Assembly (NCBI GenBank): GCA_958296065.1
Contig: CATQHX010000070.1
Location: 1-64,000 of the forward strand
Reading direction: 5' to 3'
Length of the DNA stretch: 64,000 bases
Source of the DNA: Vicinamibacterales bacterium
Lineage (GTDB): Bacteria > Acidobacteriota > Vicinamibacteria > Vicinamibacterales > UBA8438
The notes beneath the pieces are model-generated. The model worked only from the letters and a program-made list of their open reading frames with translations, had not been told where the DNA came from and searched no databases. How positions within the stretch are numbered: the stretch's first letter is position 1; every line of letters starts with the position of its first letter. This document shows, piece by piece, positions 16,844 through 26,213 of the stretch. The position numbers were made by a program, and so were the translations under genes.

Positions 16844-19356
16844 TCAGAACCGCTGCGCCGACGCGCCTCGGACCCGGTGCTTGTCCAGCGTCTCGTAGGC
16901 GCGCCAGAGCTTCTCGGGCGTCCAGGCGCGCGGCGGCGCCTTGATTTCGTCGGCCAGCGTCTTGAGGTCGCTGAAGCGGAGACGCTTGGCGTACGACGTT
17001 CCGTAGAAGCACTGGAGGGCGTCGATCTCTTCCTTGTTGTCCGCGATGAATCGCTCGAAGGAGTCGACCAGCGACTTCGCCTTCTGCTTCGCCGCCTCGC
17101 TGGCCCCCGCCTCGATCAGCTCGTCCACGGAAATGTCGTCGATGATCTGCTCCAGCTTGCGCTTGATGTCCTGCAGAAGGTGGCGGAGCGCAGGCCTGGT
17201 GGCGATCGGCTCGGCGGCCTGGTTCAGCAGCGTTGTCGCGGCCTGCTTCACTTGTTGTTCGGTCGGCTCGGCGCCGGCGGGCACATCGAACATCGAATGC
17301 GCCTTCGCAACCTGACGATCCGGATCGAGCCCTTCGACGATGGCGTGGCTGATGGCGCCGATACCGGCGCCGTTGGACACCTCCGCGATGCGCCTGCGCT
17401 CCTCCGGGCCGCACTGCCGGTCGAGCCGGGCGAGCCGGCTGGCGAGCGACGACAGCATGGCCGGATCGGTCCCGCCCATGGCGACGTGCTCGAGCAGGAC
17501 CTTGAAGGAGACTGTCTTCTTCCGCTCCAGCGGCTGCGTATCAGCCAGCCGGACGTCGGACACCCCGACGCAGTCGACGATGACGAAGTGGGTCTTGGCC
17601 CGGGCATCGGGTGTGACCGCCTGCAGTTCGCGCGCGTCGATGACGCGTACGCCCCGCCCCTTCATCCGCTCGAAGAGCACGCGGCTCCTGACCGCCCGCA
17701 TGAACATGACGATCTCGATCGGCCTGATGTCGGCGCCGGTGCTGATCATGTCCACCGTGACCGCGATGCGCGGCTCGAAGCTGTTGCGGAACGCCTGGAT
17801 CAGGTCGCGCGGCTGGGCCGCGGTCACCTTGCAGGTGATCTTCACCGACATCTTCCCGGGCCGGACGGAGGTGCCGAAGACGCTCGTTTTCGCCAAGGCG
17901 GGCGCGGAACGTCCGGACAACGGTGCGGATCTGGTCGCGCGCAACCACGCGCCGGTCGAGCTCGGCGGCACCGTAGGTGATGTCCTCGTCCGGCCGTTCC
18001 CAGCGCCGCTGCCGTGTCTGCCGGTCCCGGTACTCGACCATCGTATCGGGCGCCGCTTCGATGGTGGCGCCCTGACCGGTGATCCGCGTCCGGATGTTGT
18101 AGACCTCGAAGTCGACGTTGACGCCGTCGGCGACCGCGCGCTCGTGGTCGTATTCCATGACCAGGTTCTTGTTGAAGAACCCGAGGGTCTGCTTGGCGGG
18201 TGTCGCCGTGAGGCCGATGAGGAACGCGTCGAAGTACTCCAGCACCTGCCGCCAGACGGTGTAGATGGAACGGTGGCACTCGTCGATGACGATGACGTCG
18301 AAGTACTCCGGCGGGTAGGCCGCGTTGTAGACGACCGGCAACGGTTCGCTGAGCGCGCCCCCGCCCGACTCGAACTGCGACGCCGCTTCGTCCTCCGCGG
18401 CGTAGTCGGGCTCGCCCTTGAGCATCGAGTAGAGACGCTGGATCGTGGTGATGACCACCTTGCTGGCCGCGCCGATGGTGTTCGACGTCAGGCACTGGAC
18501 GGTGTAGAGCTCCGTGAACTTCCGGTGATCGTCCGGCGTGCGGAAGCCCTGGAACTCCTTCTCCGCCTGTTCGCCGAGGTTGCTCCTATCGACGAGGAAC
18601 AGGACCCGTCGCGCCCCGGCGTAGCGGATGAGCCGGTACACGGACGTGATGGCAAAGATCGTCTTGCCGGACCCGGTCGCCATCTGGACCAGCGAGCGCG
18701 GCTGGTCGCGCTTGAGCGACCATTCGACGTTGCCGACCGCCTCGACCTGGACCGGATAGAGGAACCCCTGCTCCAGTTCCGGCAGCGTCTGGATGCGGCG
18801 GCGGAGCGACGACGGCCGTGTCTCGTCGGCCGCCGTATGGACGCCTCCGCCCTCCAGGTGCAGGCGTTTGACCCAGGCGTCGGCGTCTCGGCCTTGAGCC
18901 ACTCGTCCAGCGTTTCCGGCCGGTGAATGTGCGGCAGGTGCGAGATGCGGCGGCTCTTCGGATCCGGGTCCAGACCGTTGATGAATCTCGTGTCGACACC
19001 GGTGCTCACGTACAGGAACGGGAGCGGGTTGACCGGTGGATTCAGGCCGGCCGGCAGCCCGGTCGCATACTTGTCCGCCTGTAGCTCGACGCTCGACAGG
19101 GTGTAACCGACCGGCTTCGCTTCGAGGACACCGGCCGCCTGCCCGTCTACGAACAGCATGTAATCGGCGAACCCGTGGCCGGGCGCCATCTTGAACTCGC
19201 GCACCGCCACCCCGAGCCCGGCCACCAGATCTGGTCGAAGCACGGGCGAAGGAACGAGGCTGGGTCGAAATCGAGGGATTCCGCGAGCCGGTCGGGGAGG
19301 ATCAGGTGGTCGAGATCGATCGGGCTACCGAAGTCATCGATATCACTTGCTCCCAT
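16844..19356 (-). pseudogene. hsdR: Type I restriction endonuclease subunit HsdR, degraded
   Basis: The start ATG at 19356 follows AAGGAG at 7 bases. Recognisable parts in order: an N-terminal nuclease-type segment (FKMAPGHGFADYMLFVDG, AAGVLEAKPVGYTL), the helicase Walker A (VQMATGSGKT), DECH box (VIVIDECHRSIY), GLTATP, and the C-terminal helicase half (RNSFEPRIAVTVDMISTGAD). Frame changes occur near 19210, 18895 and 17900. At 17841-17897 a conserved segment reads on the opposite strand (listed separately). The protein stops at DKHRVRGASAQRF, roughly 90 residues short of the family end. It cannot make a working translocase as written. Confidence 0.85.
17841..17897 (+). other. Inverted 57-base segment inside hsdR
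   Basis: The plus strand reads FTDIFPGRTEVPKTLVFAK, a conserved stretch of this HsdR family that should follow VRTFRxRL on the minus strand. On the minus strand VRTFRARL ends exactly at this segment and the reading resumes on its other side at KITCKV. About 20 residues that usually follow (the DDSHADDIV region) are absent. This indicates a microinversion accompanied by a small deletion. Confidence 0.75.
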
Positions 19357-19550
19357 ACGAAACTCCTTCACATTCAGGACGCCGAGCGCTATTGGAATCG
19401 GTGCAGGAGTCTCGTACTTCTTATAGAGTGTAGTCATCCACGGCGCGAACAATGTCCATTTCGTACGCAAGATGAGATCGCCACTTCATGCTCGGTCTGA
19501 CGTTCACTTCCGCCTCCTCAGTCACGCCCGGATGCGGTCAAGAGTCTTGC

Positions 19551-20087
19551 TCACGCTCGTACGGAAGCCCCATCCCCGCGCAGGATGGCGTACAGCAACT
19601 GGTCCTGCACGACCCCGCCCTTGACGGCGCTCCGGCGCATCCGTCCCTCGAGCCGGTAGCCGGCCTTCTCCAGCACGCGGCAGGACGCGGTGTTGGCGGC
19701 GAGGGGTACCGCGAACAGCCGCTCCAGCTCATAGGCATCGAAGGCATACTCGGTGAAGCCCACCAGCGCACGTGTCGCGATGCCGCGACCCCAGCAGGAC
19801 TCGCCGAGCCAGTAGCCGATCTCCGCCGAGCACCGCTCCACGTCTTCGCCGGGCACTACCCCGATGGAACCGACCGGCCGGTCGTCGAGCGCCACCGCGA
19901 ACGCCGTCTCGGGGTCCGCGCCGCTGGCGAACGCGATGAACCCGCGCGCATCGTCGATCGTGTAGGGATGCGGAAAGCGGTCGCGCAACTGCATCCATAC
20001 GTTGCGGTTGTTGGCGTGCCGGGCCAGCTCGGCGGCGTCCGACTCGCGGAACGACCGCACGCTGCACGATTCCAGATCGAGTTGCAT
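19551..20087 (-). CDS. GNAT-family N-acetyltransferase (RimJ/RimL type)
   Basis: 178 residues. It starts with a beta strand and VRSFRESDAAELARHANN, typical of Acetyltransf_3 enzymes. The pantetheine-binding region is IGYWLGESCWGRGIATRAL (Q/R-x-x-G-x-G/A like), and NTASCRVLEKAGYRLEG is the late conserved helix. It transfers acetyl from acetyl-CoA to a protein N-terminus or small-molecule amine. It stands alone between the hsdR start and a VapC-like gene, so no substrate can be inferred. Confidence 0.9.
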   Translation of the reverse strand: MQLDLESCSVRSFRESDAAELARHANNRNVWMQLRDRFPHPYTIDDARGFIAFASGADPETAFAVALDDRPVGSIGVVPGEDVERCSAEIGYWLGESCWGRGIATRALVGFTEYAFDAYELERLFAVPLAANTASCRVLEKAGYRLEGRMRRSAVKGGVVQDQLLYAILRGDGASVRA

Positions 20088-20112
20088 TCGACAGTCCAGC
20101 CCGGTTCACGCT

Positions 20113-20508
20113 TTAGGGCGTAATCGCCAGCGGATGTCCAACGAGGCGACGGTCCACCGTGAGCAACCTCAAGCCCTCTTCCTGGGCCTGCACGAGCAAC
20201 AGCTCGTCGAACGGGTCGCGGTGCGGGATGGCGACATCCAGCCTCTTGAAGGCATGAACCATCGTCATCGGCAGGAACGTGACGTCCTGCTGTTCGAGCG
20301 CGGCGACCACATCTTCCGGATCGAAGCGACTCTTGCGGACTCCAGACCCGTGCCGCACCTGGAACTTCAGCCGCATCTCCCAGATCGACACGGCGCTCAC
20401 GTAGATGCGCGCGGCGTGGTCATCGAGGAACCGGCGCTCCGCGCCCGTGAATCGACCGAGCGATTCCATCAGGTCGTAGAGGTAGGACGTGTCGAGCAGG
20501 ACACGCAC
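20113..20508 (-). CDS. PIN-domain toxin (VapC-like) of a Phd/PIN pair
   Basis: 131 residues. The acidic residues of the PIN fold are seen in VLLDTSYLYDLME, SAVSIWEMRLK (Glu), HRDPFDELLLVQA (Asp) and TVDRRLV. The HRDPFD motif marks the PIN subgroup usually paired with Phd antitoxins. The upstream antitoxin gene ends 6 bases before its start. Confidence 0.9.
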   Translation of the reverse strand: MRVLLDTSYLYDLMESLGRFTGAERRFLDDHAARIYVSAVSIWEMRLKFQVRHGSGVRKSRFDPEDVVAALEQQDVTFLPMTMVHAFKRLDVAIPHRDPFDELLLVQAQEEGLRLLTVDRRLVGHPLAITP

Positions 20509-20514
20509 GAGCGT

Positions 20515-20781
20515 TTATCCGTCCTCCGGTTCGAGGCCGAGCACACGCCGGCTGAATGCCGGATCGTTGAACTCGTCCGGCCACCGCTCACCATCTCCTT
20601 CGATGCCGAGCCGCCGGCGCGTCTCCTCCAGCTTGTCGAAGTCGATGCCCCCGCGCGGCCGGCAGCGCACCAGTTCCACGGCGGGCACGCCGTGCCTCGT
20701 GATGACTACGCGCTCGCCCTTCTCGGCGGCCGCAATGAGCTCCGACAGTCGGGCCTTGGCTTCACGCACCGCGAGTTCCAT
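20515..20781 (-). CDS. Phd/YefM-type antitoxin
   Basis: 88 residues. The N-terminal Phd fold reads AVREAKARLSELIAAAEKGE then VVITRHGVPAVELV, the standard antitoxin and DNA-binding module; the acidic C-terminal tail (DEFNDPAFSRRVLGLE) would wrap the PIN toxin encoded downstream. Expected to repress its own promoter. Confidence 0.9.
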   Translation of the reverse strand: MELAVREAKARLSELIAAAEKGERVVITRHGVPAVELVRCRPRGGIDFDKLEETRRRLGIEGDGERWPDEFNDPAFSRRVLGLEPEDG

Positions 20782-20828
20782 GTACCGCCTCCCTCACACC
20801 CGCCGCACGTCGATTCACCGGACTCCGC

Positions 20829-20855
20829 GTTCCAACCGTTCCAACCGTTCCAACC
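20829..20855. repeat. Three tandem copies of a 9-base unit GTTCCAACC
   Basis: Three perfect head-to-tail copies in the 212-base gap between the TonB receptor gene and the Phd antitoxin gene, followed by an AT-richer stretch (AGATAAGACTACACTG). The position upstream of phd on the minus strand could make it an antitoxin-binding array, or it may be a simple slippage repeat. Nothing else was recognised in the gap. Confidence 0.6.
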
Positions 20856-20993
20856 GCCAGATAAGACTACACTGTGACTACATCTCGCGTCGGGCGCAGG
20901 TCGGCGATCGCCGGGATGCATGCGGTCGAGCGGCTGGAAGCGGTGCGGCGACGACGGTAACGACGGCGCGGCCAAGCCCTCGCACCACAGGCC

Positions 20994-23768
20994 CTACCCA
21001 CCCCACCCGTAGTTGATCCGCGCGTAGTAGTACCCGCCGCTCAGGCCCCACGGCGTGAACTGGCTGTACGGGAGGCCGAACCGCGCGGCGAACAGATCCA
21101 TCCGGTCCGAGAAGGTATTGAGGACGTTCTGGCCGCCGACCGCCAGCGTCACGTCGGGGGCAAGAGCGACGCTGGCCTCGAGGTCGAGGATGAAGCGCCC
21201 GCCGAGAACCTGCGCATCGGCGCCGCGTGCGGAGCGCGCGTCGAGGTGGTCGACCCACGAGCCGAAGTAGTGCAGGCGGCCGAGCAGGCCGACCCGCCCG
21301 GCGCGCTGGTTGACGGCGACGTTCCAGCGCGTCTCCGGCACGCCCCGTTCCAGGGCCAGCACGTCACCGGGGCTGAGCAGATCCGACTCTTCCGTCACCT
21401 CCGTGTCGGTGCGGTTCATGGCCAGGCTGAACACCGTGTCGCCTCCCAATCCGGGGGGCGCCCAGGTCGAGACGACGTCGATTCCCCGCGTCCGGGTCGA
21501 GAAGTCGTTGATGAAGAACCGGAAGAAGGCCAGGGTGCGCGCCGACGTGATGCCTTCCGACAGGAGCAACGCACGCTCGTCCGCCCCGAGCGTGAAGTTC
21601 TGCGACAGGGCGAGTCGGTTCGAGACATCGACGTGGAAGTAGTCGGCGGTCAACGTGAACGGTCCGGTGTCGACCACCAACCCGGCCGTCGCGTTGGTCG
21701 AAGCCTCGGGATCGAGCGGCCGGCCGCCCCGGAGCTCCGCGGCCCGATAGGTGGACGGCACGGTGGCGCTGTCGACAAGGTCCAGGGTCTTGGGATTGAT
21801 GGTCGATTGCACGTTGAACGTGTTCTGCTGGCCGGGCGTGGGAGCGCGGAACCCGGTGCTGACGCCGCCGCGCACCGAAACGGCGTCCCCCAGCCCGTAG
21901 CGGGCGGACAGCTTGCCGTTGGCCGTAGTGCCGAACACGTCGAAGCGTTCGACGCGCAGGGCGCCACCGACGGTCCAGCGGTCGTCGGGATTGCCCAGCT
22001 CCACGTCGCCGTAGAGGGCGACGTTCGCGCGCGTCCAGGTGCCGGCCGTGTAGTCGGGAAACCCCGCGAAGCCGTTGGAGCCCGAGACGAAACCCTGCGC
22101 CGCGAACGGACCGACCTCCCAGGACGGACGCTCCCCGGCGCGGATGCTGAAGCGCTCGTCGCGCCATTCCGCACCGCCGGCCAGATGGACGCGGTCGGTC
22201 GCGGCATAGGAAACGTCGAAGTTGAGGTTGACCTCCGCCTGCCGGTAGAGACCCGGATCGAAATCACGCGGGGTGTCGGGACCGAGCGACGCGTTGACGC
22301 TGTTGAACAGGAAGAAGTCCGCCTGGTGGGCTCCATAGCTCGCGCTGGCGTCCCAGGTCAGGCCGCCGGCCGTGGTCCGGCGCAGGCCGGCGACCGCCGA
22401 CAGGTCCGTGATCACCCCGTTGTAGGACGGGGTGAACCCACCCGGCGCGATCTCCTGGAAGGAGAAGCAGTTCGGGTCGTCGAACACCCGCGCCAGGGCC
22501 GCCTGATCCGGCCTGTTGTCGGTGATTCTCACGGTGGGACAACCCGCCGAGCCGTCGCGCACGCCGTCGCTCGCATCGAGCACGTCCCCCACGAGCAGTG
22601 TCTGCCCGCCGTCGAGGCTGAAGATGTTGGCCCGCGTGTTGGGATTCCGGTAGTAGAAGCTCTGCGTCGACGTCTTGTGCGCGTAGTTGGCGTGGCCGTA
22701 GGTCTGCAGGCCGTTGGCGTTGAGATGGCCGAAGTTGCCGAACAGCTTCAGGTCGTCCTCGCTCGTGGTGTTGCCCCAGGGCTGTGCCGGGTCGGCCACC
22801 GCGGTATTGCCGGCCGCGATCAACGCCGCCGCGTCGGCGCGCTGCACGCTGCGGTCGGTCGGACCGGCGTTGCCGTACTCCAGGCTGAGGTTGGCGAAGC
22901 CGTTGTCGCCGAGCGGCAGTCCGACGTTGCCGGCGACGTTGTAGGCCTCGCCGTCGCCCGCGCGGTAGGCCCCGGTGTTGAACTCCAGGCTGCCGCCCTC
23001 GCGGGCGTCCTTGAGCAGGAAATTGAGCACGCCGGCGATGGCGTCGGAGCCGTACTGCGCCGAAGCGCCGTCCCGCAGCACTTCCACCTGCCGCAGAGCG
23101 ATCGCGGGAATGGTCGAGATGTCGGGGCCCTGCGTGCCGTCCGTGACGCCACCGAACCAGACGAGGATGGCCGAGCGATGGCGACGCTTGCCGTTGACCA
23201 GCACCAGCGTGTGGTCGTGGGCGAGGTTGCGCAGACTCGCCGGCCGCACGAGAGAGGCGGCGCCGCTGATCGGATGCGTCGCGACGTTGAACGACGGCAC
23301 CAGATTCCGCAACTGGTAGTCGAGCGTGGTGGCGCCCTGGTTCATCACGTCGCGAAAGGGGATGGCGTCGATGGGAACCGGGGACTCGGTCACCGAACGA
23401 GGCCGCGCGCGGCTGCCGACGACGACCACCTGCTCTTCGAGTTGCACCGACAGGACTGTGTCGAGGGTTACCGATGCGCCCGCACCGAGCGCCACGCCAC
23501 GGCGCACGTCCACCTGGAAGCCGGGCAGCGTGAAGGTGATGTCATACACGCCCGGCGGAAGTCCCGTGATCGCGAACGCGCCGACGCCGTCGGTGACGGC
23601 GGCTTCGATCGGGCCGCCGGCCTCGCTGTTGAGCGCCTCCACGGTTACCCCCGGAAGCACCAGACCCGTTGCGTCGGTGACGGTACCTCCGATGACCGCC
23701 TCCTGCGCGTGGGCAAGCCCCGGCGCCGCGAACCCCACCAGCAGCACGAGAAAAATCCGTCCTGGCAT
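20994..23768 (-). CDS. TonB-dependent receptor with N-terminal carboxypeptidase-regulatory-like domain
   Basis: 924 residues. A signal peptide (cleavage after AHA-Q) precedes a CarboxypepD_reg-like beta-sandwich (about 25-110; GGTVTDATGLVLPGVTVE, GLPPGVYDITFTLPGF), a plug domain (about 125-260; SVTESPVPIDAIP, RNLAHDHTLVLVNGKRRHRS, VEVLRDGASAQYGSDAIAGV) and a barrel to the C-terminus. It belongs to the group whose plug carries NGKRRH, common in Acidobacteria and Bacteroidetes. It would import a nutrient or siderophore across the outer membrane using TonB/ExbBD. The terminal strand ends YGWGG rather than in Phe. It stands alone; substrate unknown. Confidence 0.94.
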   Translation of the reverse strand: MPGRIFLVLLVGFAAPGLAHAQEAVIGGTVTDATGLVLPGVTVEALNSEAGGPIEAAVTDGVGAFAITGLPPGVYDITFTLPGFQVDVRRGVALGAGASVTLDTVLSVQLEEQVVVVGSRARPRSVTESPVPIDAIPFRDVMNQGATTLDYQLRNLVPSFNVATHPISGAASLVRPASLRNLAHDHTLVLVNGKRRHRSAILVWFGGVTDGTQGPDISTIPAIALRQVEVLRDGASAQYGSDAIAGVLNFLLKDAREGGSLEFNTGAYRAGDGEAYNVAGNVGLPLGDNGFANLSLEYGNAGPTDRSVQRADAAALIAAGNTAVADPAQPWGNTTSEDDLKLFGNFGHLNANGLQTYGHANYAHKTSTQSFYYRNPNTRANIFSLDGGQTLLVGDVLDASDGVRDGSAGCPTVRITDNRPDQAALARVFDDPNCFSFQEIAPGGFTPSYNGVITDLSAVAGLRRTTAGGLTWDASASYGAHQADFFLFNSVNASLGPDTPRDFDPGLYRQAEVNLNFDVSYAATDRVHLAGGAEWRDERFSIRAGERPSWEVGPFAAQGFVSGSNGFAGFPDYTAGTWTRANVALYGDVELGNPDDRWTVGGALRVERFDVFGTTANGKLSARYGLGDAVSVRGGVSTGFRAPTPGQQNTFNVQSTINPKTLDLVDSATVPSTYRAAELRGGRPLDPEASTNATAGLVVDTGPFTLTADYFHVDVSNRLALSQNFTLGADERALLLSEGITSARTLAFFRFFINDFSTRTRGIDVVSTWAPPGLGGDTVFSLAMNRTDTEVTEESDLLSPGDVLALERGVPETRWNVAVNQRAGRVGLLGRLHYFGSWVDHLDARSARGADAQVLGGRFILDLEASVALAPDVTLAVGGQNVLNTFSDRMDLFAARFGLPYSQFTPWGLSGGYYYARINYGWGG

Positions 23769-23846
23769 GTATCAAGACTACGCGAAAATCGTTGACGCTA
23801 CGGGCCAGCACGATTCGCGGATCTCGCGCGCGACCGTCAGCGTCGT

Positions 23847-24626
23847 TCAACGTCGGCGACGGACAAAGGCCAGGCCGGACCAATCCTCGTCGACGGCACA
23901 CACCTTGAAGTCGACCAACCCGGCCTCGAGCCCGACGCGCCGCACATCCTTGCCCGTATGATCGGCGGCCAGCGGCGAGGCCTTCTTGGGCCAGACGACC
24001 CACAGCCGTCCGTGAGCCGCGCTCTGCGCCAGCCGAACCATCCCGCCTTCGAGCTCTCGCCGGGAGCGCGTGAACCACAGGGTGATGTCGCGCGCGCCGC
24101 GGTTCGTCGTGCGGAGCGTCACATCCGATGGCAGCGGCTCGAGAACCGCCGCGAAGCCGTCCGGAGGCTTCACCAGCACTACCCGCATGCCCGGTTTGAT
24201 ACCGAGCTTGCGGGGCAGCGGCGTGTCCGAATAACCGGCGGTGGCCGGCGGCACCGGGGCGACGCCGCTCGGCGGCATCGCGAGCGCGCTGGCGAGCGCG
24301 GTGACGACGTCCTCGGGCCCGGCGTGCATGGTCTCCAGCGGCAGCGCTTTGAGCCGAGCGAACACGGACCGGTTGGTCGCGACGAACACGATCGGAATCC
24401 GCCGTGTCGCCACCCGCTGGCGCAAGGCGAGGGCGATATCCCGGCCGCGCGCCGGCGCCCGATCGAGATCGATCACGACTGCGAGCGGCAATTCCTGCGC
24501 CAGACGCTTCAGGTCATCGGGGCCGGTCACCGGCTCCCGGTCGATGGAGTGCCCGGCGGCCTCCAGGCGTGCGACCCACGTCGCCGCCGGCGGCGCCCCG
24601 ATGATCCTCACCGTTCCACGCGGCAT
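23847..24626 (-). CDS. DUF3052 protein with N-terminal receiver-like domain
   Basis: 259 residues from the ATG at 24626. The C-terminal half (about 135-259) is a clear DUF3052 domain: YSDTPLPRKLGIKPGMRVVL, then LWVVWPKKAS and VGLEAGLVDFKVCAVDEDWSG. The N-terminal half (VRIIGAPPAATWVARLEAAG, AVVIDLDRAPARGRDIALAL, IPIVFVATN) has the alternating strand/helix pattern of a response-regulator receiver, with an Asp in VVIDLD at the phospho-acceptor position, but lacks the usual acidic pair and Lys, so phosphorylation is doubtful. DUF3052 has no known biochemical role. The IS91-like element begins about 135 bases upstream. Confidence 0.82.
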   Translation of the reverse strand: MPRGTVRIIGAPPAATWVARLEAAGHSIDREPVTGPDDLKRLAQELPLAVVIDLDRAPARGRDIALALRQRVATRRIPIVFVATNRSVFARLKALPLETMHAGPEDVVTALASALAMPPSGVAPVPPATAGYSDTPLPRKLGIKPGMRVVLVKPPDGFAAVLEPLPSDVTLRTTNRGARDITLWFTRSRRELEGGMVRLAQSAAHGRLWVVWPKKASPLAADHTGKDVRRVGLEAGLVDFKVCAVDEDWSGLAFVRRRR

Positions 24627-24731
24627 GGCGCTAACGACCACCGATCTGCCCAAACCGGGCACTGGGGAGAGGATATAATGCAGAGCATTCTTGGCTCGGC
24701 GGCGCGGCGGCGACCGGCCCGCAAGTGGCAA

Positions 24732-24747
24732 GGCGCGTCACCGCGCC
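24732..24747. other. GC hairpin just outside the IS91-like element
   Basis: GGCGCG, TCAC loop, CGCGCC: a perfect 6-bp stem located 16 bases outside the left inverted repeat. HUH-type elements often carry a hairpin near the terminal site, so it could belong to the element and place the true boundary slightly further left. It has no T-run and is not a typical terminator. Confidence 0.35.
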
Positions 24748-24762
24748 GGTGAGCTAAGAATC

Positions 24763-24778
24763 GGTTGGACTGAACCGC
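24763..24778. repeat. Left inverted repeat of the IS91-like element
   Basis: GGTTGGACTGAACCGC; its complement matches the right end at 14 of 16 positions. Each copy also has a small internal GGTT/AACC-like symmetry. Confidence 0.65.
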
Positions 24779-24992
24779 TGCCCCGCCGGTCGGCTATGGG
24801 TGTTGCTTTGTGGCGAGGCGGTTCGGGCGTGCGTAACTGGCGGCCGTGCTTGGAGGTGGCCGGCTGAGGACGGTCGACCAGCAGGGTCACGAAGGGCATC
24901 TCGGGGCCTCGGCGAGAGGTCGGACACGCACGTCGTCCGGCCCGGGGAACACGGGAGCTGCGGAGAGCGCCTGGCGAGCGTCGGTCGGTCCG

Positions 24993-26204
24993 TCACGACG
25001 AATCCTGAATGGCCGCAGACGCCCACTCGCCGGCGAGATCGTCGACGGGGTGCATGTTCCCGCCGTGACACGAGGGACACTGCCGCAAGGAGCGACCGGT
25101 CAACGCCTCGTAGCGGTCCCGATAGTCGGCCGTGGCTGGCCCGGCGTGCTCTGCCTCGGGCGGCGGGGGCTCGTTCAGCAAGCGGCGGCACGCGGCGATC
25201 TTCTGCTGGCGATTGCGATTGGCCAGGAAACCGTAATAGCGGATGCGGTGGAAGCCGGGCGGGAGCACGTGGACGAGCATGCGCCGGATGAACTCGGTCG
25301 CGTTCAGCGTCATGGTCTTCTGGCGGGACGCGCCGGAGCGGCGGTAGTCGGTGTAGCGGAAGCGCACGGAGCCGCCGTCGAGGCTGCACAGACGCTGGTT
25401 GCCGATGGCGATCCGGTGCGTGTAGCGGCCGAGGTAGTCGAGGACCTGTTCGGGACCGGCGAAGGGTCGCTTCGCATAGACGACCCACTCAGTGTCGCGG
25501 GCCGGGCGGAGGTGGTTGGCGAAGCGCGATGGGTCGCTGAGAGGTTGCAGCCGGCCGGCGAAGTGCAGTTTGCCGGCCTCGAAGGCGTCCTGCAACGCCG
25601 CGAGGAGCACCCTCCGGAAGTAGCGGGACAGGACCCGAACCGGCAGGAAGAACCCGGGGCGGCAGGCAATCCAGGCGCTGCTGTCGTTGGCGAGCCCCCC
25701 ACCCGGAATGACGCAGTGCAGATGGGGATGGTGCATGAGCGTCTGGCCCCAGGTATGGAGGACCGCGAAGAAGCCGAGCTCGGCGCCGAGGTGGCGCGGG
25801 TCGGCAGCGATCGTGCGGAGCGTGTCGGCGACGGCCCGGAAGAGCAGACCGTAGACGATGGCCTTGTTCTGGGCGGCGACCTCGGCGACCGCCGGGGGCA
25901 CGGTGAAGACGACGTGGAAGTACTCGACCGGCAGCAGGTCCGCGCGGCGTCGTTCGAGCCAGGTGGCGCGGGCCAGCGACTGACAGGTCGGACAGTGGCG
26001 GTTGCGACACGAGTTGTACCAGACGCGCCGATGGCCGCATCGGTCGCACTGCTCGACGTGGCCGCCGAGCGCGGCGGTGCGGCACTGCTCGATGGCCGTC
26101 ATCACACGGCGTTGCGCCGTCGACAGGGCGGCCCCGACCTCGGTCCGGAACGCATCGCCGTAGCGGCGGAAGACTTCCGCCACCGAGAGCGCGGCGCGTG
26201 GCAC
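24993..26204 (-). CDS. IS91-family transposase
   Basis: 403 residues. The N-terminal zinc-binding domain has CDRCGHRR, then CRNRHCPTC; the HUH nickase motif is HHPHLHCVIPGGG; the catalytic tyrosine region lies around LDYLGRYTHRIAIGNQRL. The C-terminus carries another Cys/His cluster (CPSCHGGNMHPV). The enzyme moves the element by single-strand nicking and rolling-circle replication from ori to ter. Length is normal for the family, and no frameshift is seen. Confidence 0.93.
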   Translation of the reverse strand: MPRAALSVAEVFRRYGDAFRTEVGAALSTAQRRVMTAIEQCRTAALGGHVEQCDRCGHRRVWYNSCRNRHCPTCQSLARATWLERRRADLLPVEYFHVVFTVPPAVAEVAAQNKAIVYGLLFRAVADTLRTIAADPRHLGAELGFFAVLHTWGQTLMHHPHLHCVIPGGGLANDSSAWIACRPGFFLPVRVLSRYFRRVLLAALQDAFEAGKLHFAGRLQPLSDPSRFANHLRPARDTEWVVYAKRPFAGPEQVLDYLGRYTHRIAIGNQRLCSLDGGSVRFRYTDYRRSGASRQKTMTLNATEFIRRMLVHVLPPGFHRIRYYGFLANRNRQQKIAACRRLLNEPPPPEAEHAGPATADYRDRYEALTGRSLRQCPSCHGGNMHPVDDLAGEWASAAIQDSS

Positions 26205-26213
26205 GGCCGTCGC

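Noticed and set aside
24732-24747. GC hairpin as a rho-independent terminator
   Set aside because: No T-run follows on either strand.
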